Source: Saccharopolyspora soli (lineage in GTDB: Bacteria; Actinomycetota; Actinomycetes; Mycobacteriales; Pseudonocardiaceae). From it: a stretch of 64,000 nt of DNA. The translations under genes and the position numbers were made by a program. The notes under the pieces were generated by a model that did no database searches, was not told where the DNA came from, and saw only the letters and a list, made by a program, of their open reading frames with translations. Below, piece after piece: positions 8,273 to 16,076 of this stretch. Location of the stretch: contig NZ_JALBWV010000037.1 in the NCBI RefSeq assembly GCF_022678645.1, positions 22,329-86,328 on the forward strand, given 5' to 3'. Every line of letters begins with the position of its first letter. The first letter of the stretch is position 1.

Positions 8273-10084
8273 GTGAACACTGCAGGATCGGTCGAGGATC
8301 GGCATCGGCTCACCGCACTGACCGGAACGGTCGGGCTCGGGCTGGATGCGTTGGCGTCGGTGTCCTACGGACCCGAGGCGATCGTGCTGGTGCTGGCGGC
8401 CGCGGGTGCGGTCGGGATGACGTGGACGCTGCCGGTCACCGGGGTGATCGTGCTGCTGCTGGTGGTGCTGGTGGCCTGCTACCGCCAGGTGATCCGCGCA
8501 TACCCGGACGGCGGCGGTGCCTACACCGTGGCGCGCCGGAACCTGGGAGCGAGGGCGGGACTGATCGCCGCGGCATCGCTGGTGGTGGATTACGTGCTCA
8601 ACGTGGCGGTTTCGATCGCCGCCGGAGTCGCTGCCCTGACCTCCGCGTTCCCGGTACTGCTGCCGTGGACCGTGGAGTTGTGCCTCGGCGCGCTGGCGTT
8701 GGTCACCCTGGTGAACCTGCGCGGTCTGGTGACCAGCGCGCGGCTTTTCATCCTGCCGACGCTGGTCTTCGTGGCATCGGTGGCAGCCGTGGTGCTGGTC
8801 GGCCTGGTCCGCGGGGCGCCGCTGCACCCGCTGCCGCCGTCGACCCAGCCCGCCACCGTTGGCGCGGTCGGCGTGCTGCTGGTGATCGCCGCTTTCGCGA
8901 ACGGCTGCGCCGCGCTCACCGGTGTGGAGGCGATCGCGAACGCCACCCCGTCGTTCCGCAAGCCGCGCGCTGGGCGCGCGCGTCGGGCCGAGGCCGGTCT
9001 CGGGGCGGTGCTGGGCCTGCTGCTGCTCGGATTGGCGGTGCTGATCCAGCAGTTCGACGCCCGGCCGGTGGACGGGCGCACCCTGCTGTCACTGGTCGCC
9101 GAGGGATCGCTGGGCAGCGGGTTCGGCTACGTGGTGGTGCAGATGGCGACCGTGCTGCTGCTGGCCCTCGCGGCGAACACGTCCTTCGGTGGACTTCCGG
9201 TGCTGGCCGCGCGATTAGCCTCCGACGGCTACCTGCCGCACCTGTTCGGCCTGCGCGCCGACCGGCTCGTGCACCGCTACGGCGTGCTCGTGCTGGCCGT
9301 CCTCGCCGGTGGTCTGCTGCTGTTCAGCGGTGGTGACGTCGCCGTGCTCGTGCCGATGTTCGCGGTCGGCGTCTTCATCGGATTCTTCCTCTGCCAGATC
9401 GGCATGGTGCGGCACTGGGCAGCCGACCGGGGACGCGGGTGGCGGTCGCGGGCCGCCGTCAACGGACTTGGCGCGGTGTTCACCGCTGTTGCCGCGATCG
9501 TCATCATCGCCACCAAGTTCATCGAGGGCGCGTGGCTGATCATGCTGGTGGTACCGGTCCTGGTGGTGATCTTCAGCCGGGTCCGCGCCGCGTACGACCG
9601 GATGGGCCGCGAACTCGGGGTGGGGAGCCTGCCGCCGCAGCCGCACGAGCTGGACACGCTCGTCGTGGTGCCGGTCGCGGCACCCACCCGGCTGGCCGCG
9701 GAGTCGTTGTCCACCGCGCTCGGGATGGGACATCGGGTGGTCGCGGTGCACGTGACCTTCCCCGGCGAGTTCGACCAGGCACGGGCGATGCAGCAGGCAT
9801 GGCTGGATTGGCGGCCGGAGGTGCCGATCGTCGTGCTGGAGGCCGACCGGCGCGAGCTCGGCGCTCCGCTGGCCCGCTTCGTCCGCGATGCCGACGCCGA
9901 GCGGGTGATCGTGTTGATCGGCGAAGTGCAACCGCGTCGGCGCTGGGAGCGGGTGTTGAAGAACCACCGCGGCGCCGTGATCGCTCGGCGGCTGTCCCGA
10001 AGCACGAACGCGGTGGTGTGCCGACTCCGCCTCCCGCTGACCCCGACCCCCGCCTTGACTGCGGCGGGCACGCCCCGCCCCTGA
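8273..10084 (+). CDS. APC-superfamily amino acid/cation permease with long soluble C-terminal domain
   Basis: 603 residues from GTG 8273 with AGGAAG four bases upstream. The N-terminal GLDALASVSYGPEA and RAYPDGGGAYTVARRNLG segments are typical APC helices 1-3. About 12 hydrophobic helices follow to about residue 440. The last 150 residues are soluble and contain a Rossmann-like LVVVPVAAPTRLAAESL and a RVIVLIGE strand, resembling a universal-stress-like regulatory domain attached to permeases of this subfamily. Role: secondary uptake of an amino acid or of K+; the substrate is not resolvable. It stands alone as a transcription unit. Confidence 0.85.
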   Translation: MNTAGSVEDRHRLTALTGTVGLGLDALASVSYGPEAIVLVLAAAGAVGMTWTLPVTGVIVLLLVVLVACYRQVIRAYPDGGGAYTVARRNLGARAGLIAAASLVVDYVLNVAVSIAAGVAALTSAFPVLLPWTVELCLGALALVTLVNLRGLVTSARLFILPTLVFVASVAAVVLVGLVRGAPLHPLPPSTQPATVGAVGVLLVIAAFANGCAALTGVEAIANATPSFRKPRAGRARRAEAGLGAVLGLLLLGLAVLIQQFDARPVDGRTLLSLVAEGSLGSGFGYVVVQMATVLLLALAANTSFGGLPVLAARLASDGYLPHLFGLRADRLVHRYGVLVLAVLAGGLLLFSGGDVAVLVPMFAVGVFIGFFLCQIGMVRHWAADRGRGWRSRAAVNGLGAVFTAVAAIVIIATKFIEGAWLIMLVVPVLVVIFSRVRAAYDRMGRELGVGSLPPQPHELDTLVVVPVAAPTRLAAESLSTALGMGHRVVAVHVTFPGEFDQARAMQQAWLDWRPEVPIVVLEADRRELGAPLARFVRDADAERVIVLIGEVQPRRRWERVLKNHRGAVIARRLSRSTNAVVCRLRLPLTPTPALTAAGTPRP

Positions 10085-10155
10085 GCTGACATCGGGGATC
10101 CCACAGCGAGGCGGCTGCTGAGGTTCCGCTACGCAAACCACTCTTGAAACAATCC

Positions 10156-11112
10156 TCAGATCGGGACCAGGACGACCCAGACCTGGCCGGGGGCGAACTG
10201 GATCGGCTCGCCGGTCGGTGTCGTGTAGCTGGTGCCGACTTCGGGGGTGGGCCGCGACCAGCGGGCTTCGAAGGACAAACCGTCGCGGAGCACCACGGCT
10301 CGTCCGCCGCCCACCGTCTCGGCGAACGGCGACACGTTCCCGACCACGTCCTGGAACGGCGAACCGGACACCGGAACTTCTTGCAGCACAACCGTGCTCG
10401 CGCCGAGTCGACCGCTGTCCGTCGCCGAGTACTCCCGGCCGTCCATCGACACCAGCCACCGCTGATCCGCAGGCGACCAGGTGAAACCCACGCGAGCGGC
10501 CCGGTAGGCGACCTCCTCGTGGCCGTCCGGCACGCCGCCGGACGGGGCGGGGCCGAACACCAGCGGAGAGCTCGGCGACCAACCTGCGCCGGGCGGCAAC
10601 CGCGGCGGCCGCACGAAGAGGTTGTGCGGAGCTGTACCGGCTCCCCGGAAGAATGCGCCGGGAACGCTGGCCTGCGAGGCGATGTTCACCGGCGCCCGGC
10701 CGATCTCCGGCAGGAGTTCCGGCGCCGCGCCGGAGAACGCCAGCGTCGGATGGCCGAACTGCGGCAGCAGGCGCAGATCCGTCTGCCGAGCGCTGCGCAC
10801 CGGGCCGACCACTGGCGGCTGTCGCGACCCGAAAACCGCTACCAGTCGGCTGATTCCGGCTTCGACGGGTTCGACGAAGACGATGTCCGCCGAGCCCAGC
10901 CCGGTCGGCGGTCGAGCGGGTGGCGAATTGTCCACTTTGACCACCAGCACCGGCGGTCCGACCGGGGGCGGAGGTGGGGGTGGCGGGGGCGGAGGCGGTG
11001 GGGGTGGGGCGGCGATCGGCACCGGCTGGGTCTCGGTGGGTTGCAGTCCCAACCCACCGAGCACCACGATCACGACGGAAACCAGAGTGCCGAGCACGCG
11101 TAACCACCACAT
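10156..11112 (-). CDS. DUF3048 (YerB-like) lipoprotein/secreted protein with poly-proline linker
   Basis: 318 residues from ATG 11112 with GGAGGGG four to five bases upstream. An N-terminal membrane helix (about 5-25) is followed by an uninterrupted run of 15 prolines (about residues 36-50), then a two-part DUF3048 domain: VVKVDNSPPARPPTGLGSADIVFVE near the start and the C-terminal half with LVSMDGREY and APGQVWVVLVP. The family is extracytoplasmic and of unknown biochemistry. The proline tract would act as a rigid spacer through the cell wall. The proline codons produce a very G-rich plus strand at about 10965-11010. Confidence 0.85.
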   Translation of the reverse strand: MWWLRVLGTLVSVVIVVLGGLGLQPTETQPVPIAAPPPPPPPPPPPPPPPVGPPVLVVKVDNSPPARPPTGLGSADIVFVEPVEAGISRLVAVFGSRQPPVVGPVRSARQTDLRLLPQFGHPTLAFSGAAPELLPEIGRAPVNIASQASVPGAFFRGAGTAPHNLFVRPPRLPPGAGWSPSSPLVFGPAPSGGVPDGHEEVAYRAARVGFTWSPADQRWLVSMDGREYSATDSGRLGASTVVLQEVPVSGSPFQDVVGNVSPFAETVGGGRAVVLRDGLSFEARWSRPTPEVGTSYTTPTGEPIQFAPGQVWVVLVPI

Positions 11113-11195
11113 CGCCCCTCCACGACGGGAGTCATCCGCTGCGGGGTAGCTTCACCCGCTCGGGAGCGCCCGACAAGGGGCCGACTGGTCGAGTC

Positions 11196-11765
11196 TCACC
11201 GGTACGGACGTCGGTTGCGTGCCTCCGCCGCTGCTCGCGCCCACCACACGAGCTGGTCCAGCATCGTCTTGGCGGCGGCCGCGGGACCGTCGCTGTCCTT
11301 GGGATTTCCGGCCTCGTCGAAGCGGCCGTGGACGTAGTGGAAGCTGACCGTTTCGCGCACGGTCACCGCGTGCAGTTCGGCGAAGACCTGGCGCAACTGC
11401 TCCACCGCCCGCAATCCGCCGGAAATACCGCCGTAGGAAACGAATCCGACCGGCTTGGTCTGCCACTGCACGTGCGCCGAGTCGATCGCGAACTTCAGCG
11501 ACGCCGGGTAGCCGTGGTTGTACTCCGGGGTAACCACCACGAACGCGTCGGCGGCGGCCAACCGGTCGGCGTACGCGCGCAGTTCCGGGGTTTGGTCGGC
11601 CGGATGCACTGCGGGGAGGCCGAGTTCGGCCAGGTCGATGACGTCGATGACCAGCTCCGGGTGCTGCCGCGCGACGTCGGCGAACCACCCGCCCACCGTT
11701 GCGGCGAAGCGGCCCTCCCGCGTGCTGCCGATGATGACGCCTAGTCGGATCGTGTCGTCGGACAT
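11196..11765 (-). CDS. NAD(P)H-dependent FMN reductase (flavodoxin-like fold)
   Basis: 189 residues, ATG 11765 with GAGGGAGAG upstream. The protein opens LGVIIGSTREGRFA, the FMN phosphate-binding loop of the NADPH_dep_FMN_red family. VVTPEYNHGYPASLKFAID is the classical isoalloxazine-binding stretch, and KPVGFVSYGGISGGLRAVEQLR is the third conserved block. Probable function: quinone, azo or chromate reduction and general redox defence in the cytosol. It stands as a single gene. Confidence 0.92.
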   Translation of the reverse strand: MSDDTIRLGVIIGSTREGRFAATVGGWFADVARQHPELVIDVIDLAELGLPAVHPADQTPELRAYADRLAAADAFVVVTPEYNHGYPASLKFAIDSAHVQWQTKPVGFVSYGGISGGLRAVEQLRQVFAELHAVTVRETVSFHYVHGRFDEAGNPKDSDGPAAAAKTMLDQLVWWARAAAEARNRRPYR

Positions 11766-11852
11766 GTTCTCTCCCTCTCAGGACGACGTGCTTGCCACAT
11801 CATCCTGAAACCTCGACATTGCTCGAAGTCAATGATGTACATCCATAGTGGA

Positions 11853-11955
11853 TTACCGGCGCAGCACGGCGAACTCGGTCGGGGCGAGGTCGTGCAGGGT
11901 GGATTCCAGCTGCTCCGGGACGAGTCCGGTGGAATCGGGGCGCACCGGGAGGCCG
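11853..11955 (-). pseudogene. C-terminal fragment of an unidentified protein
   Basis: On the minus strand a clean coding-like stretch ends in TAA at 11853 and reads PVRPDSTGLVPEQLESTLHD then LAPTEFAVLRR. There is no start, and just upstream lies the terminator of the repeat-protein gene, so it is cut off from any 5' part. The GLVPEQLES stretch resembles a segment of aminotransferase or MocR-type proteins, but this is too short to name. Confidence 0.3.
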
Positions 11956-11960
11956 AGGAG

Positions 11961-12000
11961 CGGGGCCGGATCTGAAGTGGCAGCTCCAGATCCGGCCCCG
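11961..12000 (-). terminator. Hairpin terminator of the repeat-protein gene
   Basis: Perfect 14-bp inverted repeat (11961-11974 with 11987-12000, arm CGGGGCCGGATCTG) with a 12-base loop, 35 bases downstream of the repeat-protein stop on the minus strand. There is no strong T run, as is common in high-GC actinobacteria. Confidence 0.7.
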
Positions 12001-12034
12001 GTTCATCGGTTGTTCAGTTGTGTTCACCAGTGGC

Positions 12035-12865
12035 TCAGAACCAGTTTGTGAGCCAGAACCAGCAGCCCTCCACCCAGTCCGGGACCCAAGCGTTCTGGGT
12101 GACCGTTGCGGTGCCGTCCTGCCTGATGTCGCCATCACCGAAGTTCTCGGCATCCTGGTTGACGGTTGCGGTGCCGTCCTGCTTGATGTCGCCGTGGCCG
12201 CCGTTGGTGGCGTCCTGGAAGACCTCCGCGGTGCCCTTCTGATCGATGTTGCCGTGACCGTCGTTCTGGGCGTTCTGGTGGACCTCCGCAGTGCCCCGCT
12301 GGTCGATGTCACCGCCACCGAAGTTGTCGGCATCCTGGTCGACCGTCGCGGTGCCGTTCTGGGTGACATCGCCACCACCGTCGTTGTCCGCATACTGGTC
12401 AACCGTCGCAGTACCCCTCTGATCGATGTCGCCGCCACCGTCGTTGTGGGCGTCCTGCTCAACGGTCGCGGTGCCGTTCTGCGTGACATCGCCACCACCA
12501 TCGTTGTGCGCGTTCTGCTCGACGGTCGCAGTGCCTTCCTGGTTGATGTTGCCGCCGCCGTTGCTGCTCGCGTGCTGGTTCACCGACGCGGAGCCGTTCT
12601 GCGTGACATCGCCGCCACCATCGTTGTGCGCGTTCTGTTCAACGGTCGCGGTGCCCTTCTGGTTGATGTTGCCGCCGCCGTTGCTGCTCGCACTCTGGTT
12701 CACCGACGCGGAGCCGTTCTGCGTGATGTTCCCGCCGTTGTCCTCGTGGCCGCCGGTCTGGCTGAACACCGTGGGGGCCGGGGTGGCTGCCATGGCCGTG
12801 GCCGGTGCTAACGCACCAGCGGCGATCGCAGCGGCTACGCCGACGGCCTTCGCGGTCTTCTTCAT
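12035..12865 (-). CDS. Secreted protein of ten 20-residue curlin-like repeats with Trp-rich C-terminal cap
   Basis: 276 residues from ATG 12865. Residues 1-26 are a Sec signal peptide (two Lys, Ala-rich core, AMA cleavage site). After a short linker, residues 48-247 are exactly ten repeats of 20 residues with no length variation, plus a partial eleventh. The consensus is xQxGTAxVxQxAxxDGGGDI: Q, G, A, V, Q and A alternate as in a beta strand, and a Gly/Asp/Asn turn follows. This is the arrangement of stacked Q/N ladders in curlin (CsgA-type) and other beta-solenoid amyloids, though the unit is not a standard curlin repeat. The last 17 residues contain five Trp, two Phe and the only mature Cys, suggesting a hydrophobic cap or an anchor. 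No CsgB/CsgG-like partner is adjacent. Amyloid or surface-layer function is inferred. Confidence 0.85.
   Translation of the reverse strand: MKKTAKAVGVAAAIAAGALAPATAMAATPAPTVFSQTGGHEDNGGNITQNGSASVNQSASSNGGGNINQKGTATVEQNAHNDGGGDVTQNGSASVNQHASSNGGGNINQEGTATVEQNAHNDGGGDVTQNGTATVEQDAHNDGGGDIDQRGTATVDQYADNDGGGDVTQNGTATVDQDADNFGGGDIDQRGTAEVHQNAQNDGHGNIDQKGTAEVFQDATNGGHGDIKQDGTATVNQDAENFGDGDIRQDGTATVTQNAWVPDWVEGCWFWLTNWF
12125..12724 (-). repeat. Ten in-frame 60-bp tandem repeats
   Basis: Ten 60-bp units code for the 20-residue repeats of the secreted protein. Units alternate in two flavours near the 5' end (SASV type and TATV type), so units 1/3 and 2/4 are nearly identical at DNA level: evidence of expansion by duplication of a 120-bp pair. 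Units towards the 3' end are more diverged. Confidence 0.95.
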
Positions 12866-13081
12866 CGTTGTCTCGCTTCCTGTGGTTTGCACACCGGCCG
12901 CCTACGGCTCGACGGTGGCTGTTTTCGGTTTCATCGGCTGGGTTCGCAATTGCCGATGCCGAAAATGGTGCGTTCGGAAGCGGGCTCGGTTCGATGGTGC
13001 GGACCCGCGTATTCGCAGTGCTGAACCCGCCGGGCTCCAGGTGGACACCACCCGGTCCGGTGGCGGGACAACCCCAGGGCG

Positions 13082-13111
13082 TTGACATCGAATGCGCGCC
13101 GCAAATACGGT
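13082..13111 (+). promoter_or_regulatory. Sigma-70-type promoter of the UxaA-family gene
   Basis: TTGACA at 13082-13087, an 18-base spacer and TACGGT at 13106-13111 form a near-consensus promoter about 40 bp before the ATG at 13151. An AT-rich block follows with imperfect dyads (GGTATATCAACC), a possible operator. Confidence 0.6.
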
Positions 13112-13150
13112 ATATCAACCAGTGTTCGAAATATCAGACACGGAGCAGGC

Positions 13151-14686
13151 ATGCCGAACAACCCGACCCTCATCCACCTGCGCGACGAGGACGACGTCGC
13201 CATCGCTGGCACCGACCTGAGCGCAGGCACCGAAGCACGGGTCGGCAGCGGCGCACTGGTGCTGCGCGCAGCCGTGCCGCGCGGCCACAAGGTGGCGGTC
13301 CACGACATCGCCGCTGGTAGCGCGGTGCGCCGCTATGGCCAGGTGATCGGCTTCGCGGGTCGGGACATCAGCGGCGGCGAGCACATCCACCTGCACAACC
13401 TCGAATACCGCGAGTTCGAGCGGGCCTACGAATTCGCCGTCGACGCCCAGCCCGAGCTGCTGCTGCCCGAGGGCGAACGCGCGAGCTTCCGGGGTTACGT
13501 CCGGTCCGACGGCAAGGTCGGCACCCGCAACTACCTGGGCGTGCTCACCAGCGTCAACTGCTCGGCGACCGCGGCGAAGCTGATCGCCCAGCAGATGCGC
13601 TTCTCCGGCGTCCTGGACGAATTCCCCAACGTCGACGGCGTGGTGGCGCTGACCCACGGCACGGGCTGCGGCATGGCCCCCGACGGCGACGGCATCGACG
13701 TGTTGCGCCGGGTGATGCGCGGCTACCTGACCCACCCCAACTTCGCCGGTTTCCTCGTGCTCGGCCTCGGCTGCGAGGACAACCAGATCGTCAAGCTGAC
13801 CGAGGACGTCGAACTGCGCAGCGGACTCCCGGTGGTCACCGCGACCATCCAGGAACTCGGCGGCACCACCAAAACGGTCCGGGAAGGCGTCGGACGGCTC
13901 ACCGAACTGCTGCCCGAGATCAATGCGGTCGAGCGGAGCACCGTCCCGGCCAGCGAGCTGATCCTGGGCACCAACTGCGGCGGCTCGGACTCCTACTCCG
14001 GCATCACCGCCAACCCGGCGCTGGGCGCGGCGGTGGACCGACTGGTCGCGCACGGCGGCACCGGCATCGTCGGCGAAACCCCGGAGATCTACGGCACCGA
14101 GCACATGCTGGTGCGCCGGGCCGCCAGCCGCGCGGTCGGCGAGAAGCTGCTGGACAAGATCGCCTGGTGGCAGGACTACACGGCCCGCAACGGCGGTTCG
14201 ATGAACAACAACCCCTCCCCCGGCAACAAGGCGGGCGGGCTGACCACGATCCTGGAGAAGTCGCTGGGCGCGGTCGCCAAGGGCGGCACCACCACGCTGC
14301 GGGACGTCGTCGACTACGCCGCGCCGGTCACCAGCAACGGCTTCGTGTTCATGGACACGCCGGGCTACGACCCGGTGTCGGTGACCGGCATCGTGGCCGG
14401 TGGCGCGAACGTCGTCTGCTTCACCACCGGCCGCGGCTCGGCGTTCGGCTGCGCCCCGGTGCCGAGCCTGAAGCTGGCCACCAACACCCCGCTCTACGAG
14501 CACATGAGCGAGGACATGGACATCAACTGCGGTGGTGTGATCGACGGCGAGACCAGCGTGGCAGCGCTCGGCGAGCAGATCTTCGACCACGTCCTGCGCG
14601 TCGCCTCCGGCGAGCACACCAAGAGCGAAGACCTCGGCTACGGCGAAGAGGAATTCGTGCCCTGGCACATCGGCACGGTGATGTGA
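13151..14686 (+). CDS. UxaA-family hydro-lyase (altronate/galactarate dehydratase type)
   Basis: 511 residues from ATG 13151; GGAG five bases upstream decides this start although the frame is open before it. Residues 1-95 form a SAF domain (HKVAVHDIAAGSAVRRYGQVIG). The rest is the catalytic dehydratase domain with GYVRSDGKVGTRNYLGVL, HGTGCGM, GLGCEDNQ, GTNCGGSD and FTTGRGSAFGCAP, whose cysteines bind the iron. It would dehydrate a sugar acid such as D-altronate or D-galactarate to a 2-keto-3-deoxy acid. No uronate or hexarate genes adjoin, so the substrate is open. A long hairpin follows the stop. Confidence 0.9.
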   Translation: MPNNPTLIHLRDEDDVAIAGTDLSAGTEARVGSGALVLRAAVPRGHKVAVHDIAAGSAVRRYGQVIGFAGRDISGGEHIHLHNLEYREFERAYEFAVDAQPELLLPEGERASFRGYVRSDGKVGTRNYLGVLTSVNCSATAAKLIAQQMRFSGVLDEFPNVDGVVALTHGTGCGMAPDGDGIDVLRRVMRGYLTHPNFAGFLVLGLGCEDNQIVKLTEDVELRSGLPVVTATIQELGGTTKTVREGVGRLTELLPEINAVERSTVPASELILGTNCGGSDSYSGITANPALGAAVDRLVAHGGTGIVGETPEIYGTEHMLVRRAASRAVGEKLLDKIAWWQDYTARNGGSMNNNPSPGNKAGGLTTILEKSLGAVAKGGTTTLRDVVDYAAPVTSNGFVFMDTPGYDPVSVTGIVAGGANVVCFTTGRGSAFGCAPVPSLKLATNTPLYEHMSEDMDINCGGVIDGETSVAALGEQIFDHVLRVASGEHTKSEDLGYGEEEFVPWHIGTVM

Positions 14687-14688
14687 CG

Positions 14689-14732
14689 TCGTGAGTGGTA
14701 ATGGTCGCCATAACGACCATTACCACTCACGA
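14689..14732 (+). terminator. 19-bp perfect hairpin after the UxaA-family gene
   Basis: Perfect inverted repeat, 14689-14707 pairing with 14714-14732, loop CCATAA, arm beginning TCGTGAGTGG. It starts 3 bases after the dehydratase stop. There is no T run; its length and AT content stand out from the surrounding DNA. Either a terminator or an mRNA 3'-end stabiliser. Confidence 0.75.
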
Positions 14733-14800
14733 CCTCAGCGGTGCGTTCTCGCTCGGATGGGCCTTACTCGCGGGGCCACACAGTGGCTAGCTTCGAATGC

Positions 14801-15565
14801 ATGAGCGAACAACCGCAAGCGGGCGGTCGGGAGCACGAGTACTGGTTCGACAACGACTACGCCCAGCTCATCGATGCGTTGCGGCAGGGTGACGATCTGG
14901 CGGACATCGCCGCGGACCTGCAACGCAGCGTCCGCGCGGTGCAGGACCGGATCAGGTACCTGCTGCCCGCTCGCGCCGTTGCGGAACGGGGTGCGTCGGC
15001 GCGGGAGAACTGGTTGCGCACCAAGCTCGCCGAGGATCCCGACTACGACTGGCGTTCGGTGGTCCTGCAGAACTACGCCGCCGAGGAACGGCGCTACTGG
15101 ACCGCGACCGACGAACGCGAACTCATCGACGGCTGGCGGCGGCGGACGTTCCTGCCAGCGCTGGCGGAACACCTGCGCGCTTCGGATTTCCAGGTCGCGC
15201 GGCAACTCTGCCGACTCGGCCTGGCGGCCTCGGTGACCGAGGTCGTCGAGCACCTGGGTGCGGCACCCGGCAGCACCACCGAAATCCGTGCCCGGATGAA
15301 CGCCGACCGGGCCGCGGCTGCGGTGTGGGTGCTCGTCGTGGACGGCGAAGGCACCCGAGTCCCGCTCTTCGATGGCCAACGCAGGCACATCTCGCTGCAC
15401 GCCAGCTTCGACGAGGCGCAGCAGCGCCTGGACCACCTGCTCCGGCAGGCCAGTCGGCGCAACCGCGACGAACTGCGCTGGAGCCTCGCCGAACGAACCC
15501 TGGGCGAGGACACCTACGGAGCCACCCACCACGACCTGGCCCAACCGCGCGCCATCGCGAACTGA
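14801..15565 (+). CDS. Conserved-looking protein with HTH-like N-terminus, function unknown
   Basis: 254 residues from ATG 14801. I do not recognise a family with certainty. Residues 15-60 (DYAQLIDALRQGDDLADIAADLQRS...) look like a Myb/SANT or sigma-type HTH that counts promiscuous repeats, and a second similar segment occurs at about 105-150 (DERELIDGWRRRTFLPALAEHL). The C-terminal half has a short beta-rich part (VWVLVVDGEGTRVPLFDG) and a helical end rich in Arg/Glu. Two HTH-like units without a catalytic motif suggest a DNA-binding or adaptor role. Monocistronic. Confidence 0.6.
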   Translation: MSEQPQAGGREHEYWFDNDYAQLIDALRQGDDLADIAADLQRSVRAVQDRIRYLLPARAVAERGASARENWLRTKLAEDPDYDWRSVVLQNYAAEERRYWTATDERELIDGWRRRTFLPALAEHLRASDFQVARQLCRLGLAASVTEVVEHLGAAPGSTTEIRARMNADRAAAAVWVLVVDGEGTRVPLFDGQRRHISLHASFDEAQQRLDHLLRQASRRNRDELRWSLAERTLGEDTYGATHHDLAQPRAIAN

Positions 15566-15610
15566 CTGGAGATCCGCCGGACTTCAACGGTCCAGCCAGG
15601 ACGCCAGCGG

Positions 15611-15673
15611 GCGTTTTCGCGCGAAATCGCCGGTCGTCAGGCGTGGCTTGCGCCGTTTTCGCGCGAAATCGCC
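15611..15673. repeat. Two copies of a short REP-like palindrome
   Basis: The sequence TTTTCGCGCGAAATCGCC occurs at about 15614 and again at about 15655, with a spacer between. The same core palindrome recurs perfectly at 23468-23493. It lies between convergent gene ends, as expected for dispersed intergenic palindromes. Confidence 0.7.
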
Positions 15674-15679
15674 TACTCC

Positions 15680-16022
15680 CTAGGCCGACCCGCCGCGCAG
15701 GTGTCGGCATTCGTCGGGCACGCCGAGCGGACCGGGCCAGTCGACGGAGTGCCAGAAACCCAGCGCCTCCGTGGTGCGCTCGATCGGCGCGGTGCTCCAG
15801 CGGTACCCCGACCAGGTGCGCCGCACCAGTTCGACGGCGAGCGCGGCCAGACCGCGCCGTCGGCAACGCGGATCGATGCGGATGTGGTCCAGCCACCCGG
15901 CAGCGGTGGCAGATCCGCAGCTCCAGTTCCCCGACGACCAGGCCGTCCGGCCGGATCTCGATGCCCGGCGGCCCGGTGGGCAGCAGCGCCGGTACCGCGG
16001 CCAACTCCAGATCTCCGACCAT
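15680..16022 (-). pseudogene. GNAT-like acetyltransferase with a frameshift
   Basis: From ATG 16022 one frame reads to VVGELELRICHRCR (about residue 42), after which the family continues in another frame with WLDHIRIDPRCRRRGLAALAVELV and ends at TAG 15680. DHIRIDPRCRRRGLA is the acetyl-CoA binding motif A of GNAT enzymes. A paralogue at 35129-35437 keeps the two halves in one frame, which confirms the break. The shift is one base in the GCCGGGTGG stretch near 15897; it may be a real mutation or a sequencing error. Confidence 0.7.
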
Positions 16023-16076
16023 GTGATCAGCATGTGCGGTGCCAGCCGTTTGTCCTGCCGAATCCGGGCGCCCGGC

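Noticed and set aside
10965..11015. G-rich tract as a regulatory G-quadruplex
   Set aside because: It is fully explained by the 15 proline codons on the other strand; no independent sign of regulation.
12125..12724. Regular 60-bp repeats considered as a CRISPR array
   Set aside because: The units are continuous without unique spacers, keep the reading frame and code for a secreted repeat protein with a signal peptide.
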